From assembly GCA_026004935.1 (NCBI GenBank), contig BPKC01000001.1:2579381-2643380 (forward strand): 64,000 nt of DNA, written 5' to 3'. The position numbers and the translations under genes are program-made. Numbering within the stretch: position 1 is the first letter of the stretch; each line of letters opens with the position of its first letter. Under the pieces are notes generated by a model, which searched no databases, had not been told where the DNA came from, and worked only from the letters and a program-made list of their open reading frames with translations. Below, piece by piece: positions 27,767-35,204 of the stretch. Origin of the DNA: Rhodothalassiaceae bacterium. GTDB taxonomy: Bacteria; Pseudomonadota; Alphaproteobacteria; Sphingomonadales; Rhodothalassiaceae.

Positions 27767-27769
27767 TGG
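27741..27769 (-). terminator. Terminator candidate after tRNA-Ser
   Basis: Read on the minus strand, hairpin CCAGCC-GATTT-GGCTGG (27753-27769) is followed by GTCGGTCTTTTC. The left arm includes the encoded CCA end of the tRNA, so folding of this hairpin would compete with the mature 3' end until processing. The T-run is short. Confidence 0.42.
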
Positions 27770-27858
27770 CGGAGCGGGTGGGATTCGAACCCACGAGGGG
27801 CGTTGTGGCCCCAACACGCTCTCCAGGCGTGCGCCTTAAACCACTCGGCCACCGCTCC
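27767..27858 (-). tRNA. tRNA-Ser (anticodon GGA)
   Basis: Minus-strand 92-nt class II tRNA. Acceptor stem GGAGCGG/CCGCTCC, D arm GCCGAGTGGTTTAAGGC, anticodon loop CTGGAGA with anticodon GGA at 27822-27824, a long variable arm typical of serine tRNAs, T loop GGTTCGAATCC, discriminator G and encoded CCA (27767-27769). A promoter candidate lies upstream at 27881-27909. Confidence 0.96.
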
Positions 27859-27880
27859 ACGGCCCAATGTGGCGGCTCGG

Positions 27881-27909
27881 CGCCTAGCACGCAAGAGCGC
27901 GCACCGCAA
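27881..27909 (-). promoter_or_regulatory. Promoter candidate for tRNA-Ser
   Basis: Minus-strand -35 TTGCGG (27904-27909), 17 bp, -10 TAGGCG (27881-27886), 22 bp from the tRNA 5' end. Confidence 0.42.
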
Positions 27910-27969
27910 GACGCGGCCGCCGTGCGGGCAATGCGTGCGGGCACCGCGGGGTGGGACCGGGCTTTTTCC

Positions 27970-27998
27970 TTGCCGGGCGCGCCGCAAGCGCCTATGGT
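27970..27998 (+). promoter_or_regulatory. Promoter candidate for desaturase
   Basis: -35 TTGCCG (27970-27975), 17 bp, -10 TATGGT (27993-27998), 66 bp before the ATG at 28065 and divergent from the tRNA-Ser promoter. Confidence 0.5.
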
Positions 27999-28064
27999 GC
28001 GCGCGCGTGCGGGCCGGTGCGCCCGCCGTCGCGACACGAAGCCTTGAGAGACCTGATCACCCCC

Positions 28065-29357
28065 ATGACCCATGCAGCCGATACCACCGCGCCGACGCCG
28101 GCCGGCGCCGGGCGCGGCCCCGCTCCCATCGACTGGGCCTCCACCATTCCCTTCGCGCTCGCCCATCTCGCCTGTCTCGGCGCGATCTGGACGGGCGTGC
28201 GGCTCGAGGACGTCCTCGTCGGCCTCGCCCTCTTCTGGGCGCGGATGTTCGGGATCACCGCGGGCTATCACCGCTACTTCGCGCACCGGACCTTCCGCAC
28301 CGGGCGCGTGTTCCAGTTCCTGCTCGCGCTGCTCGCCCAGTCGTCGGCGCAGCGGGGGGTGCTGTGGTGGGCGGCCACCCATCGCGACCACCACAAGCAT
28401 TCCGACACCGAGCGCGACCCCCACTCGCCGCTGAAGAAGGGGTTCTGGCGTTCCCATCTGGGGTGGTTCTTCGAGAAGGGCGCAAGTGAAACCGATCTGG
28501 CGCGCATTCCCGATTTCGCGAAGTACCCGGAGCTCGTCTGGCTCGACCGGCACCCCTATCTGCCGGCCATCCTGCTCGGCGTCGGCTGCTGGTTCGTCGG
28601 CGGCTGGTCGCTGCTCGTCGTCGGCTTCTTCTGGAGCACGGTGGCGCTGTGGCATGCGACGTTCTCGATCAATTCGCTCGCCCACGTCATCGGCCGCCGG
28701 CGCTACGTGACCGGCGATTCCTCGCGCAACAACTGGTGGCTCGCGCTGCTGACCTTCGGCGAGGGCTGGCACAACAACCACCACTACTTTCCCGCCAGCG
28801 TGCGCCAGGGGTTCCGCTGGTACGAGCTCGACGTCACCTGGCTGATCCTGAAGGCGCTGGCGGTGCCGGGGCTCGTGCGCGACTTCGTGCTGCCGCCCGA
28901 ATCGGTCGTCGCCAACACGCGCCGCGTGCCGGCCCGGGTGCTGGAGCAGGCGGCCGACGAGCTTCTCGCGCGCCTCAGAATCGAGGAGCGGATGGAAGCG
29001 CTGCGGGACGCGCTGGCCGCGACCCGCGCGCGTCTGGAGGACCGCGCGGCGGACTGGCAGGCGCGCCTCGTCCAGTCGGGCGCGGAAATGCGCACGGACA
29101 TCGCCGATCTCGGCAGCCGGGTCGCCGCCGCGGCGACGGCCGGGCGCGCACGGCTGTCCACCCGCATCGAGGGGATCGAGGCCCGCCTCGCGGATCTTCT
29201 TCTTGACCGCGAGGAGCTCGTCCGACGCGCACGCCGGATGTATGCGGACGCGCGCGTGATCGAGGAGGTCGTGCGCCGCGCCGAGGCCCGGGTTGCCGAA
29301 CGGCTCGGCCGGATCCTGGCCGAGTGCCGGCCCGCGCCCGCGCCCGCGGGGGCGTGA
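28065..29357 (+). CDS. Acyl-CoA (delta-9 type) fatty acid desaturase with C-terminal extension
   Basis: Membrane di-iron desaturase of 430 residues. The three histidine boxes are complete: HRYFAHR, HRDHHKH and HNNHH, with four hydrophobic segments between about residues 25 and 230. It should introduce a double bond into acyl-CoA chains and change membrane fluidity. Beyond about residue 290 there is an extra stretch of roughly 140 residues, charged, Ala/Arg/Glu-rich and predicted coiled coil, that ordinary desaturases lack. The start is not firmly fixed; the ATG at 28065 lacks a good Shine-Dalgarno. Confidence 0.9.
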   Translation: MTHAADTTAPTPAGAGRGPAPIDWASTIPFALAHLACLGAIWTGVRLEDVLVGLALFWARMFGITAGYHRYFAHRTFRTGRVFQFLLALLAQSSAQRGVLWWAATHRDHHKHSDTERDPHSPLKKGFWRSHLGWFFEKGASETDLARIPDFAKYPELVWLDRHPYLPAILLGVGCWFVGGWSLLVVGFFWSTVALWHATFSINSLAHVIGRRRYVTGDSSRNNWWLALLTFGEGWHNNHHYFPASVRQGFRWYELDVTWLILKALAVPGLVRDFVLPPESVVANTRRVPARVLEQAADELLARLRIEERMEALRDALAATRARLEDRAADWQARLVQSGAEMRTDIADLGSRVAAAATAGRARLSTRIEGIEARLADLLLDREELVRRARRMYADARVIEEVVRRAEARVAERLGRILAECRPAPAPAGA

Positions 29358-29378
29358 GGCGGCGGGAGCGCTGCCGCC

Positions 29379-30182
29379 GTGGCGCCCTGGTCGCCGGCCG
29401 ACTGGGACATCTTCCTGCGTCTGTTCACCGTCGTCTTCGCGCCCTTCTTCGGCAGCTTTCTCGCGCTTTTCGTGCACCGCTGGCCGCAGGGCCTGCCGGT
29501 GGTGCGCGGACGCTCGCGCTGCGAGGCCTGCGGCGCCGTGCCGGGGTGGCACGACCTCGTGCCCGTTCTGTCCTGGCTGCTTCTTCGCGGCCGCTGCCGG
29601 CGCTGCGGCGCCGCGATCGGATTCGCGCCGCTCGCCCTCGAGCTCGTGATGCTGGCCGCCGGCCTGTCCCTTGCACTCTCATCCCTTCCCGGATCCCGCG
29701 CGCTGCTGCTGCTTCTCGCCGGCGGGTCGATGCTGGCGATCGCCGTGATCGATGCGCGCCATCTTCTGATCCCGCGCAGTCTCGCGCTCGCCGTTCTCGC
29801 GCTCGGGGTTCTGGACGGCGCGCTCCACCCGGCCCCGGCGGATGCCGCGACCGGAATGCCCTGGGCGCGCCTGCTGGGTGTTGCGGCCGGCTTTGCGGGC
29901 ATGGAGGCCATCCGCCACGCCTACCGCCGGCTGCGCGGGCGCGAGGGGCTGGGTGCGGGCGACTCCTGGCTGATGGCCGCGATCGGCGCCTGGACGGGGG
30001 CGCGCGCGCTCGGGCTCGTGCTGCTGTTCGCGGCGCTGGCGGCACTCGTGCTCACCGGTCTCGAGGCGGCGCGGCGCGGCCGGCTGCCGGAAGCCGGCGA
30101 CCGGCTCGCCTTCGGGCCCTTCCTCGCCGCCGCCGGCGTGGCGGTGGTCGCCCTGCGGCTCGTGATGCGCGGCGGCCTTTGA
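29379..30182 (+). CDS. Prepilin peptidase (A24 family)
   Basis: Inner-membrane aspartic protease of 267 residues that cleaves and often N-methylates type IV pilin-like precursors. It has the N-terminal GSFLALFVHRWP region, a zinc-type pair CEACG and CRRCG, the first catalytic Asp in AVIDARHLLIP and the second in the GAGD motif (GLGAGDSWLM). No pilin or secretion genes are adjacent in the window. It starts 21 bp after the desaturase stop, so the two may be cotranscribed. Confidence 0.9.
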   Translation: MAPWSPADWDIFLRLFTVVFAPFFGSFLALFVHRWPQGLPVVRGRSRCEACGAVPGWHDLVPVLSWLLLRGRCRRCGAAIGFAPLALELVMLAAGLSLALSSLPGSRALLLLLAGGSMLAIAVIDARHLLIPRSLALAVLALGVLDGALHPAPADAATGMPWARLLGVAAGFAGMEAIRHAYRRLRGREGLGAGDSWLMAAIGAWTGARALGLVLLFAALAALVLTGLEAARRGRLPEAGDRLAFGPFLAAAGVAVVALRLVMRGGL

Positions 30183-30189
30183 GGCGGCG

Positions 30190-30302
30190 TTTTCCACAGG
30201 CTGCGCCGCCGCCGCGCGCGGCCCTCCCTCCCCGCCCGGAACATGCCGCCCGCGCCCGGGATCGCGCGCCGGCGCAACCGGTTCATCCACAGGCCGTCCA
30301 CA
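30190..30302. promoter_or_regulatory. DnaA-box-like cluster upstream of nrdA
   Basis: Three same-strand TCCACAG motifs. TTTTCCACA (30190-30198) matches the DnaA box TTWTNCACA exactly, TCATCCACA (30283-30291) differs from TTATCCACA by one base, and CCGTCCACA (30294-30302) by three. They lie 60-170 bp upstream of the nrdA promoter. DnaA control of nrdAB is known in E. coli; here it is inference. The palindrome CAACATGTTG at 30321-30330 is a further possible site. Confidence 0.42.
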
Positions 30303-30358
30303 GCTTGCCCCCGCCGTGATCAACATGTTGTGGGCGACCACCTTGGGCCTACGCGATA

Positions 30359-30388
30359 TTGACGGGCCTGCCGGCTTCGGCCTAGCAT
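30359..30388 (+). promoter_or_regulatory. Promoter candidate for nrdA
   Basis: -35 TTGACG (30359-30364), 18 bp, -10 TAGCAT (30383-30388). The nrdA ATG is 125 bp downstream. I did not find a convincing pair of NrdR boxes. Confidence 0.5.
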
Positions 30389-30512
30389 CGGCCGCTGCGG
30401 CCGCGGGCGGATACCCCCGGCTTGAAGTTCGTGTTTCGTTCCATATGATCGGGGCGACGGGCCCTCCCGGCGGGTGCGGGCGCGGGAGGGGGCGGACGAG
30501 GGAAAGCGGACG

Positions 30513-32387
30513 ATGTTCGAGGCACCACCGGCCGGCATGAGCGGGGAGGACGGCAGCGGGCGGCTGCTGAAGGCGGCGCCGCTGCAGGTCGCGCGGCATC
30601 CCGCGGTCGAGGTGGATCCGGCGCGCGATGCACTGCTGACCGCCTTCGGCAAGGCGACCCTGAGGGACCGCTATCTGCTGCCCGGCGAATCCTATCAGGA
30701 TCTGTTCGCGCGGGTCGCCAGCTGCTATGCCGACGATGCCGCCCATGCGCGCCGGCTCTACGACTACATCTCGAAGCTCTGGTTCATGCCGGCGACCCCG
30801 GTGCTCTCCAACGGCGGCACGAACCGGGGGCTGCCGATCTCCTGCTTCCTGAACGAGGCGGAAGACAGCCTCGAGTCCATCATCGCGCTGTGGACGGAGA
30901 ATGCCTGGCTTGCGGCCAAGGGCGGCGGCATCGGCTCCTACTGGGGCAATCTGCGCTCGATCGGCGAGACGGTGGGCGGCATCGGCAAGACGAGCGGCAT
31001 CATCCCCTTCATCCGCGTGATGGATTCGCTGACGCTGGCGATCAGCCAGGGTTCGCTGCGGCGCGGGTCTGCGGCCGTGTATCTGCCGGTCTCGCATCCC
31101 GAGATCGAGGAGTTCATCGAGATCCGGCGCCCCACCGGCGGCGATCCCAACCGCAAGGCGCTCAATCTCCACCACGGCGTGCTGATCCCGGACGCCTTCA
31201 TGCGCGCGGTCGAGCGCGACGAGGACTGGCCGCTCACAAGCCCGAAGGACGGGCATGTGGTGCGCACGGTCAGGGCGCGCGAGATCTGGATCCGGCTGCT
31301 TACCGCCCGCATCGAGACCGGCGAGCCCTATCTCGTCTTCTCGGACACCGTGAACCGCGCGATCCCCGAGCACCACAAGCTGGCGGGGCTCACCGTCAAG
31401 ACCTCCAACCTGTGCTCCGAGATCACGCTGCCTACAGGTATCGACCATCTGGGCCGCAAGCGCACGGCGGTGTGCTGTCTGAGCTCCCTCAATCTCGAAA
31501 AATGGGACGACTGGCACGCCGACGACCAGTTCATCCCCGACGTCATGCGTTTTCTCGACAATGTGCTCGAAGACTACATCACCCGCGCGCAGGACATCCC
31601 GGGCCATCAGAATGCCCGCTATTCGGCGATGCGCGAGCGTTCGGTGGGGCTGGGTGCCATGGGTTTCCACTCCTTCCTGCAGAAGAAGCGGATCCCCTTC
31701 GAATCGGCGCTGGCCAAGGCCTGGAATCTGAAGATCTTCCGCCACATCAAGGCGGAGGTGGACCGCGCCTCGCGCCAGCTCGCCGAAGAACGCGGGCCCT
31801 GCCCGGATGCGGCCGACTACGGCATCATGGAGCGCTTCTCGAACAAGACGGCGATCGCGCCGACGGCCTCGATCTCCATCATCTGCGGCGGCACCTCGCC
31901 CGGGATCGAGCCGATCGCGGGCAACGCCTATCTCCACAAGACGCTCTCCGGCAGCTTTCCGGTGCGCAACCGCCAGCTCGAGGCGCTGCTGGAGGAGAAG
32001 GGCCGCAATGACGAGGAGGTGTGGGCGGAGATCATGACGGCCGAGGGCTCCGTGCAGCATCTCGATTTCCTGAGCGAGGACGAGAAGGCCGTCTTCCGCA
32101 CCGCCTTCGAGATCGACCAGCGCTGGGTGATCGAGCTTGCGGCCGACCGCGCCCCGCTCATCGACCAGGCGCAGTCGGTGAACATCTTCCTGCCGGCGAA
32201 CGTCCACAAGCGCGATCTCCACCGGCTGCATTTCGAGGCCTGGAAGAAGGGGCTCAAGAGCCTCTACTACTGCCGCTCGAAATCCATCCAGCGCGCCGAG
32301 GTGGTGCGCCGGCGGACGGCGGAACCGGCCGCCGCCACGCCCGCGCACGGGTCCACCGACTACGAGGAATGCCTCGCCTGTCAGTGA
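30513..32387 (+). CDS. nrdA: Class Ia ribonucleotide reductase, large subunit
   Basis: Catalytic subunit reducing ribonucleoside diphosphates to deoxy forms for DNA synthesis. The 624-residue protein shows the active-site cysteines in LPISCFLNEAEDS and in TSNLCSEITLP, the NrdA loop TASISIICGGTSPGIEP, the radical-transfer tyrosines in LYYCRSKS and the C-terminal redox pair in ECLACQ. Only about 40 residues precede the catalytic core, too few for the ATP-cone that gives overall activity control in many NrdA proteins. The partner nrdB is 1.8 kb downstream, separated by repeats and hicAB. Confidence 0.96.
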   Translation: MFEAPPAGMSGEDGSGRLLKAAPLQVARHPAVEVDPARDALLTAFGKATLRDRYLLPGESYQDLFARVASCYADDAAHARRLYDYISKLWFMPATPVLSNGGTNRGLPISCFLNEAEDSLESIIALWTENAWLAAKGGGIGSYWGNLRSIGETVGGIGKTSGIIPFIRVMDSLTLAISQGSLRRGSAAVYLPVSHPEIEEFIEIRRPTGGDPNRKALNLHHGVLIPDAFMRAVERDEDWPLTSPKDGHVVRTVRAREIWIRLLTARIETGEPYLVFSDTVNRAIPEHHKLAGLTVKTSNLCSEITLPTGIDHLGRKRTAVCCLSSLNLEKWDDWHADDQFIPDVMRFLDNVLEDYITRAQDIPGHQNARYSAMRERSVGLGAMGFHSFLQKKRIPFESALAKAWNLKIFRHIKAEVDRASRQLAEERGPCPDAADYGIMERFSNKTAIAPTASISIICGGTSPGIEPIAGNAYLHKTLSGSFPVRNRQLEALLEEKGRNDEEVWAEIMTAEGSVQHLDFLSEDEKAVFRTAFEIDQRWVIELAADRAPLIDQAQSVNIFLPANVHKRDLHRLHFEAWKKGLKSLYYCRSKSIQRAEVVRRRTAEPAAATPAHGSTDYEECLACQ

Positions 32388-33308
32388 CGGTCCCAGGGGC
32401 GCTGCCCGCGCAGCGTGCTCGCCTCGCCGACCGGGCTCGGTGGCAACGCGCCTTTCCATCGCGCCACTCCCCGGCTTGACCGGCGAACCCTGCCGGGCAT
32501 CACTCTTCGGTCATCAGCCGTCAGGGGCGGACGGCAAGCCGAAGGGCGCCTCCCTTTCGCGTCATTCGCCGGCTTGACCGGCGAACCCAGCCGGCGGTGG
32601 CACCCTCCCCGGCGCGGGCGATCGGCCCCGCTGCCCGCTGGCCCAGCCGGTCAAGCCGGCGGGTGACGAGGAAAGGGGCGAACCCGCCGACCAACTCGGC
32701 GGGTGGCGAGAGGAAGTAGGCACCGGCGGTCAAGCCGACGGGTGACGAGGGAGGGTGCGCACCGGCAGTGACGACCCCCCTTCCGCGTCGTTCGCCGGCT
32801 TGACCGGCGAACCCAGGAGGCGGTGATGACAGCCCCGGCGCCCGTCGTTGGCCCCGCGGCCGGCTGGCCCCGCCGGTCAAGCCGGCGGGTGACGAAGAGA
32901 GAGAGCGACAGCGGGTGACGCTCTCCTTTCTGGTCATTCGCCGCGAAGGCGGCGAATCCAGCCGCCGTGCGAGACGGAAACCCACGCAGGGGCTCGTTCC
33001 ACCGCCCGCTGGACCCGCCGGTCAGGCCGGCGGGTGACGAAGAGAGAGCGACAGCGGGTGACGCTCTCCTTTCTGGTCATTCGCCGCGAAGGCGGCGAAT
33101 CCAGCCGCCGTGCGAGACGGAAGCCCACGCAGGGGCTCGTTCCACCGCCCGCTGGACCCGCCGGTCAGGCCGGCGGGTGACGATTTTGCGGGTCGGCGGG
33201 TGAGGCCTCGAGACGAAGGGCAGGGGACGATCGAGATTACGGGCGCGTGATGATCGTGAGGCCGGGGGGCGGGCGCGGGCGGACGCGGATTCGCCGGGCT
33301 CCCCCCCC
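32388..33308. repeat. Palindromic repeat cluster with tandem duplication, nrdA-hicB gap
   Basis: About 920 bp without a supported gene. At least ten copies of the palindrome family CGCCGGCTTGACCGGCG, or its inverse CGCCGGTCAAGCCGGCG, occur in both orientations (for example near 32472, 32567, 32645, 32790, 32871, 32937, 33015, 33080 and 33158), with GTCA or TCAC on one side and CCAG or GGAC on the other. Two adjacent units of 145 and 143 bp (32870-33014 and 33015-33157), nearly identical, form a tandem duplication followed by a partial third start. The family is shared with 10764-11013. Confidence 0.8.
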
Positions 33309-33791
33309 TCAGCTTTGCTCCGGGATGGAGCCCTGGCGCGGCAGTCGATGGGACGTGGTCCTCGCCCCCGCGCGCGAACCGGCAGATGAACGGCTGCCGG
33401 CGAGCCGCCGGCGCGCGGCCTCGGCCAGCCAGCCGGACCGACTCATGCCGGCGGCGGCCGCCGCCTCGTCCACCGCCTCGAGCAGATGCGCATCCATGGT
33501 GATCTGGATCCGCCGGGCACGGCCCGGCAGCCGCACCGGTACCAGCGCAACGGAGAGAAATCCCGGCTGCGCGCGCGCACCGACCGCGACCATCTCAAGC
33601 GGCGATGGCCGGGGCGGCCGGCGCCCCGCGCCGAGCAGCTCGTCCACGTAGAGCTGTGCGGCCTCCCGCGCCGCCGCCAGCGCCTCGTCCGCCGTCCCAC
33701 CCGCGCTCACGCAGCCCGGAAGATCCGGAAACACGACGCCGACGGCGCTGTCCGGATCCTTCAGCAGAATGCAGGGATAGTGCTCGAGCAT
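33309..33791 (-). CDS. hicB: HicB family antitoxin
   Basis: A 160-residue antitoxin that neutralises HicA. The N-terminal HicB fold (LEHYPCILLKDPDSAVGVVFPDLPGCVS, AGGTADEALAAAREA) is joined through a linker to a ribbon-helix-helix DNA-binding segment (RRIQITMDAHLLEAVDEA). The ATG at 33791 follows GAGGTGG; a longer frame to 33836 lacks homology. Second gene of the pair, 51 bp after hicA. It probably represses the promoter at 34076-34104. Confidence 0.9.
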   Translation of the reverse strand: MLEHYPCILLKDPDSAVGVVFPDLPGCVSAGGTADEALAAAREAAQLYVDELLGAGRRPPRPSPLEMVAVGARAQPGFLSVALVPVRLPGRARRIQITMDAHLLEAVDEAAAAAGMSRSGWLAEAARRRLAGSRSSAGSRAGARTTSHRLPRQGSIPEQS

Positions 33792-33842
33792 GCGGCTTTC
33801 CACCTCTTCGATTGCAGTTCCACCCGCTCCTGCCACGACCGC

Positions 33843-34031
33843 TCAACGCAAGCGCAGTCCCGTCTGACGCTCCAGCGCGCGCACGAGGCCCGTCGGCAGA
33901 TCACGGCGCGGATGCGGCACGACGACCGGAAAAGGGTGGGCCGGATCGCGGAACACGTGATGGCTGCCCTTCACGCGCACGAGGCGCCAGCCTGCCCGCT
34001 GGAGCGCCACGATGATCTCCCGGCTGTACAC
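33843..34031 (-). CDS. hicA: HicA family mRNA interferase toxin
   Basis: A 62-residue double-stranded-RNA-binding-like toxin that cleaves mRNA. It has the HicA core REIIVALQRAGWRLVRVKGSHH, with the catalytic His24 of GSHH, and the PHPRRDLPTGLVRALERQTGL tail. A GTG start at 34031 is chosen because it gives the family length and is preceded by GGGGGGAAGG; a longer frame to 34079 is less likely. It lies on the opposite strand between nrdA and nrdB. Confidence 0.9.
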   Translation of the reverse strand: MYSREIIVALQRAGWRLVRVKGSHHVFRDPAHPFPVVVPHPRRDLPTGLVRALERQTGLRLR

Positions 34032-34075
34032 CGGCCTTCCCCCCGGCTCGCCCCTCACGGCCGCATGATATACAC

Positions 34076-34104
34076 ACATTATGCATATCAGTTGGGCAAA
34101 TCAA
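34076..34104 (-). promoter_or_regulatory. Promoter and operator of hicAB
   Basis: Minus-strand -35 TTGATT (34099-34104), 17 bp, -10 TAATGT (34076-34081). The palindrome TATGCATA (34080-34087) overlaps the -10 and lies in a short AT-rich stretch unlike the surroundings. HicB autorepression at this site is inferred. Confidence 0.55.
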
Positions 34105-34139
34105 GAGAAGGCGGCTGTCACCATCGCCTTCGCGCGGTG

Positions 34140-34168
34140 ATGACAGTCCCGGGCCGCCGATGTAAGCT
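34140..34168 (+). promoter_or_regulatory. Promoter candidate for nrdB
   Basis: -35 ATGACA (34140-34145), 17 bp, -10 TAAGCT (34163-34168), 44 bp before the nrdB start. It would free nrdB from dependence on nrdA read-through across the repeats and antisense hicAB. Confidence 0.5.
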
Positions 34169-34211
34169 GGCTGACGGAACCGATCTTTTGCGGACGGGAG
34201 AAGACGGCCCC

Positions 34212-35174
34212 ATGCCCCTGCTTGAGGAGCGGATCGCCTACAAGCCCTTCGAGTACCCCTGGGCCTATGAGGCCTGGCTGACCCAGCAGCGCATCCACTG
34301 GCTGCCCGAGGAGGTGCCGCTGGCCGACGACGTCCGCGACTGGCGGCGCACGCTGACCGATGCCGAACGCAATCTCCTCACCCAGATCTTCCGCTTCTTC
34401 ACCCAGTCCGACATCGAGGTGAACAACTGCTACATGAAGCACTACGCCCGCGTCTTCAAACCCACCGAGGTGCAGATGATGCTGGCGGCCTTTTCGAACA
34501 TGGAAACGGTGCATATCGCCGCCTACTCGCATCTGCTCGATACCATCGGCATGCCGGAGACCGAGTATTCGGCCTTCCTCGAATACGCCGAGATGCGCGC
34601 GAAATACGACTACATGCAGCGTTTCGGAACCGGAACGAAGGCGGACATCGCCACCACGCTCGCCGTCTTCGGCGCCTTCACCGAAGGCCTGCAGCTGTTC
34701 GCGAGCTTCGCGATGCTGCTCAACTTCCCGCGCTTCAACAAGATGAAGGGGATGGGCCAGATCATCTCCTGGTCGGTGCGCGACGAGACGCTGCACTGCC
34801 AGTCGATCATCCGGCTGTTCCGCACCTTCATCGGCGAATACCCCGAGGTCTGGACCGACGAGCTGCGCCGGCGCATCCGCGAGGCCTGCACCACCATCGT
34901 CGGGCTCGAGGACGCCTTCATCGATCTCGCCTTCGGGCTGGGGCCCGTGGAGGGGCTCACGGCCGCGGACGTCAAGCGCTACATCCGCTACATCGCGGAC
35001 CGCAGGCTCACCCAGCTCGGGCTCGAGCCCGCCTACGGCATCGACCGCAATCCCCTGCCCTGGCTGGACGCCATGCTGAACGCGCTGGAACACACGAACT
35101 TCTTCGAAAACCGCGCGACCGAATATTCCCGCGCCGCAACCCGGGGAACCTGGGAGGAGGCCTTCGCGGATTAG
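34212..35174 (+). CDS. nrdB: Class Ia ribonucleotide reductase, small subunit
   Basis: Di-iron tyrosyl-radical subunit, 320 residues. Iron ligands fit Asp67, Glu98 and His101, and the radical tyrosine is Tyr105 in METVHIAAYSHLL. The spacing (D+31 to E, E+3 to H, H+4 to Y) equals that of E. coli NrdB. A second ligand set lies in GLQLF and RDETLHCQS. ATG 34212 is chosen because the frame upstream crosses hicA antisense. No ATP-cone is present on this subunit either. Confidence 0.96.
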   Translation: MPLLEERIAYKPFEYPWAYEAWLTQQRIHWLPEEVPLADDVRDWRRTLTDAERNLLTQIFRFFTQSDIEVNNCYMKHYARVFKPTEVQMMLAAFSNMETVHIAAYSHLLDTIGMPETEYSAFLEYAEMRAKYDYMQRFGTGTKADIATTLAVFGAFTEGLQLFASFAMLLNFPRFNKMKGMGQIISWSVRDETLHCQSIIRLFRTFIGEYPEVWTDELRRRIREACTTIVGLEDAFIDLAFGLGPVEGLTAADVKRYIRYIADRRLTQLGLEPAYGIDRNPLPWLDAMLNALEHTNFFENRATEYSRAATRGTWEEAFAD

Positions 35175-35204
35175 CGCCGCGACGACGGGGGAGGAGGACG
35201 GCCG

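Noticed and set aside
30321-30358. NrdR box pair before nrdA
   Set aside because: Only one palindrome, CAACATGTTG, is present; no second copy at the expected spacing and little match to the NrdR consensus.
32870-33182. CRISPR array
   Set aside because: Units are about 144 bp with palindromes inside and no short repeat/variable spacer structure; no cas genes nearby.
32521-33203. Small open frames in the palindromic repeat cluster
   Set aside because: They repeat the same peptide because they translate the repeated DNA; no ribosome site and no homology.
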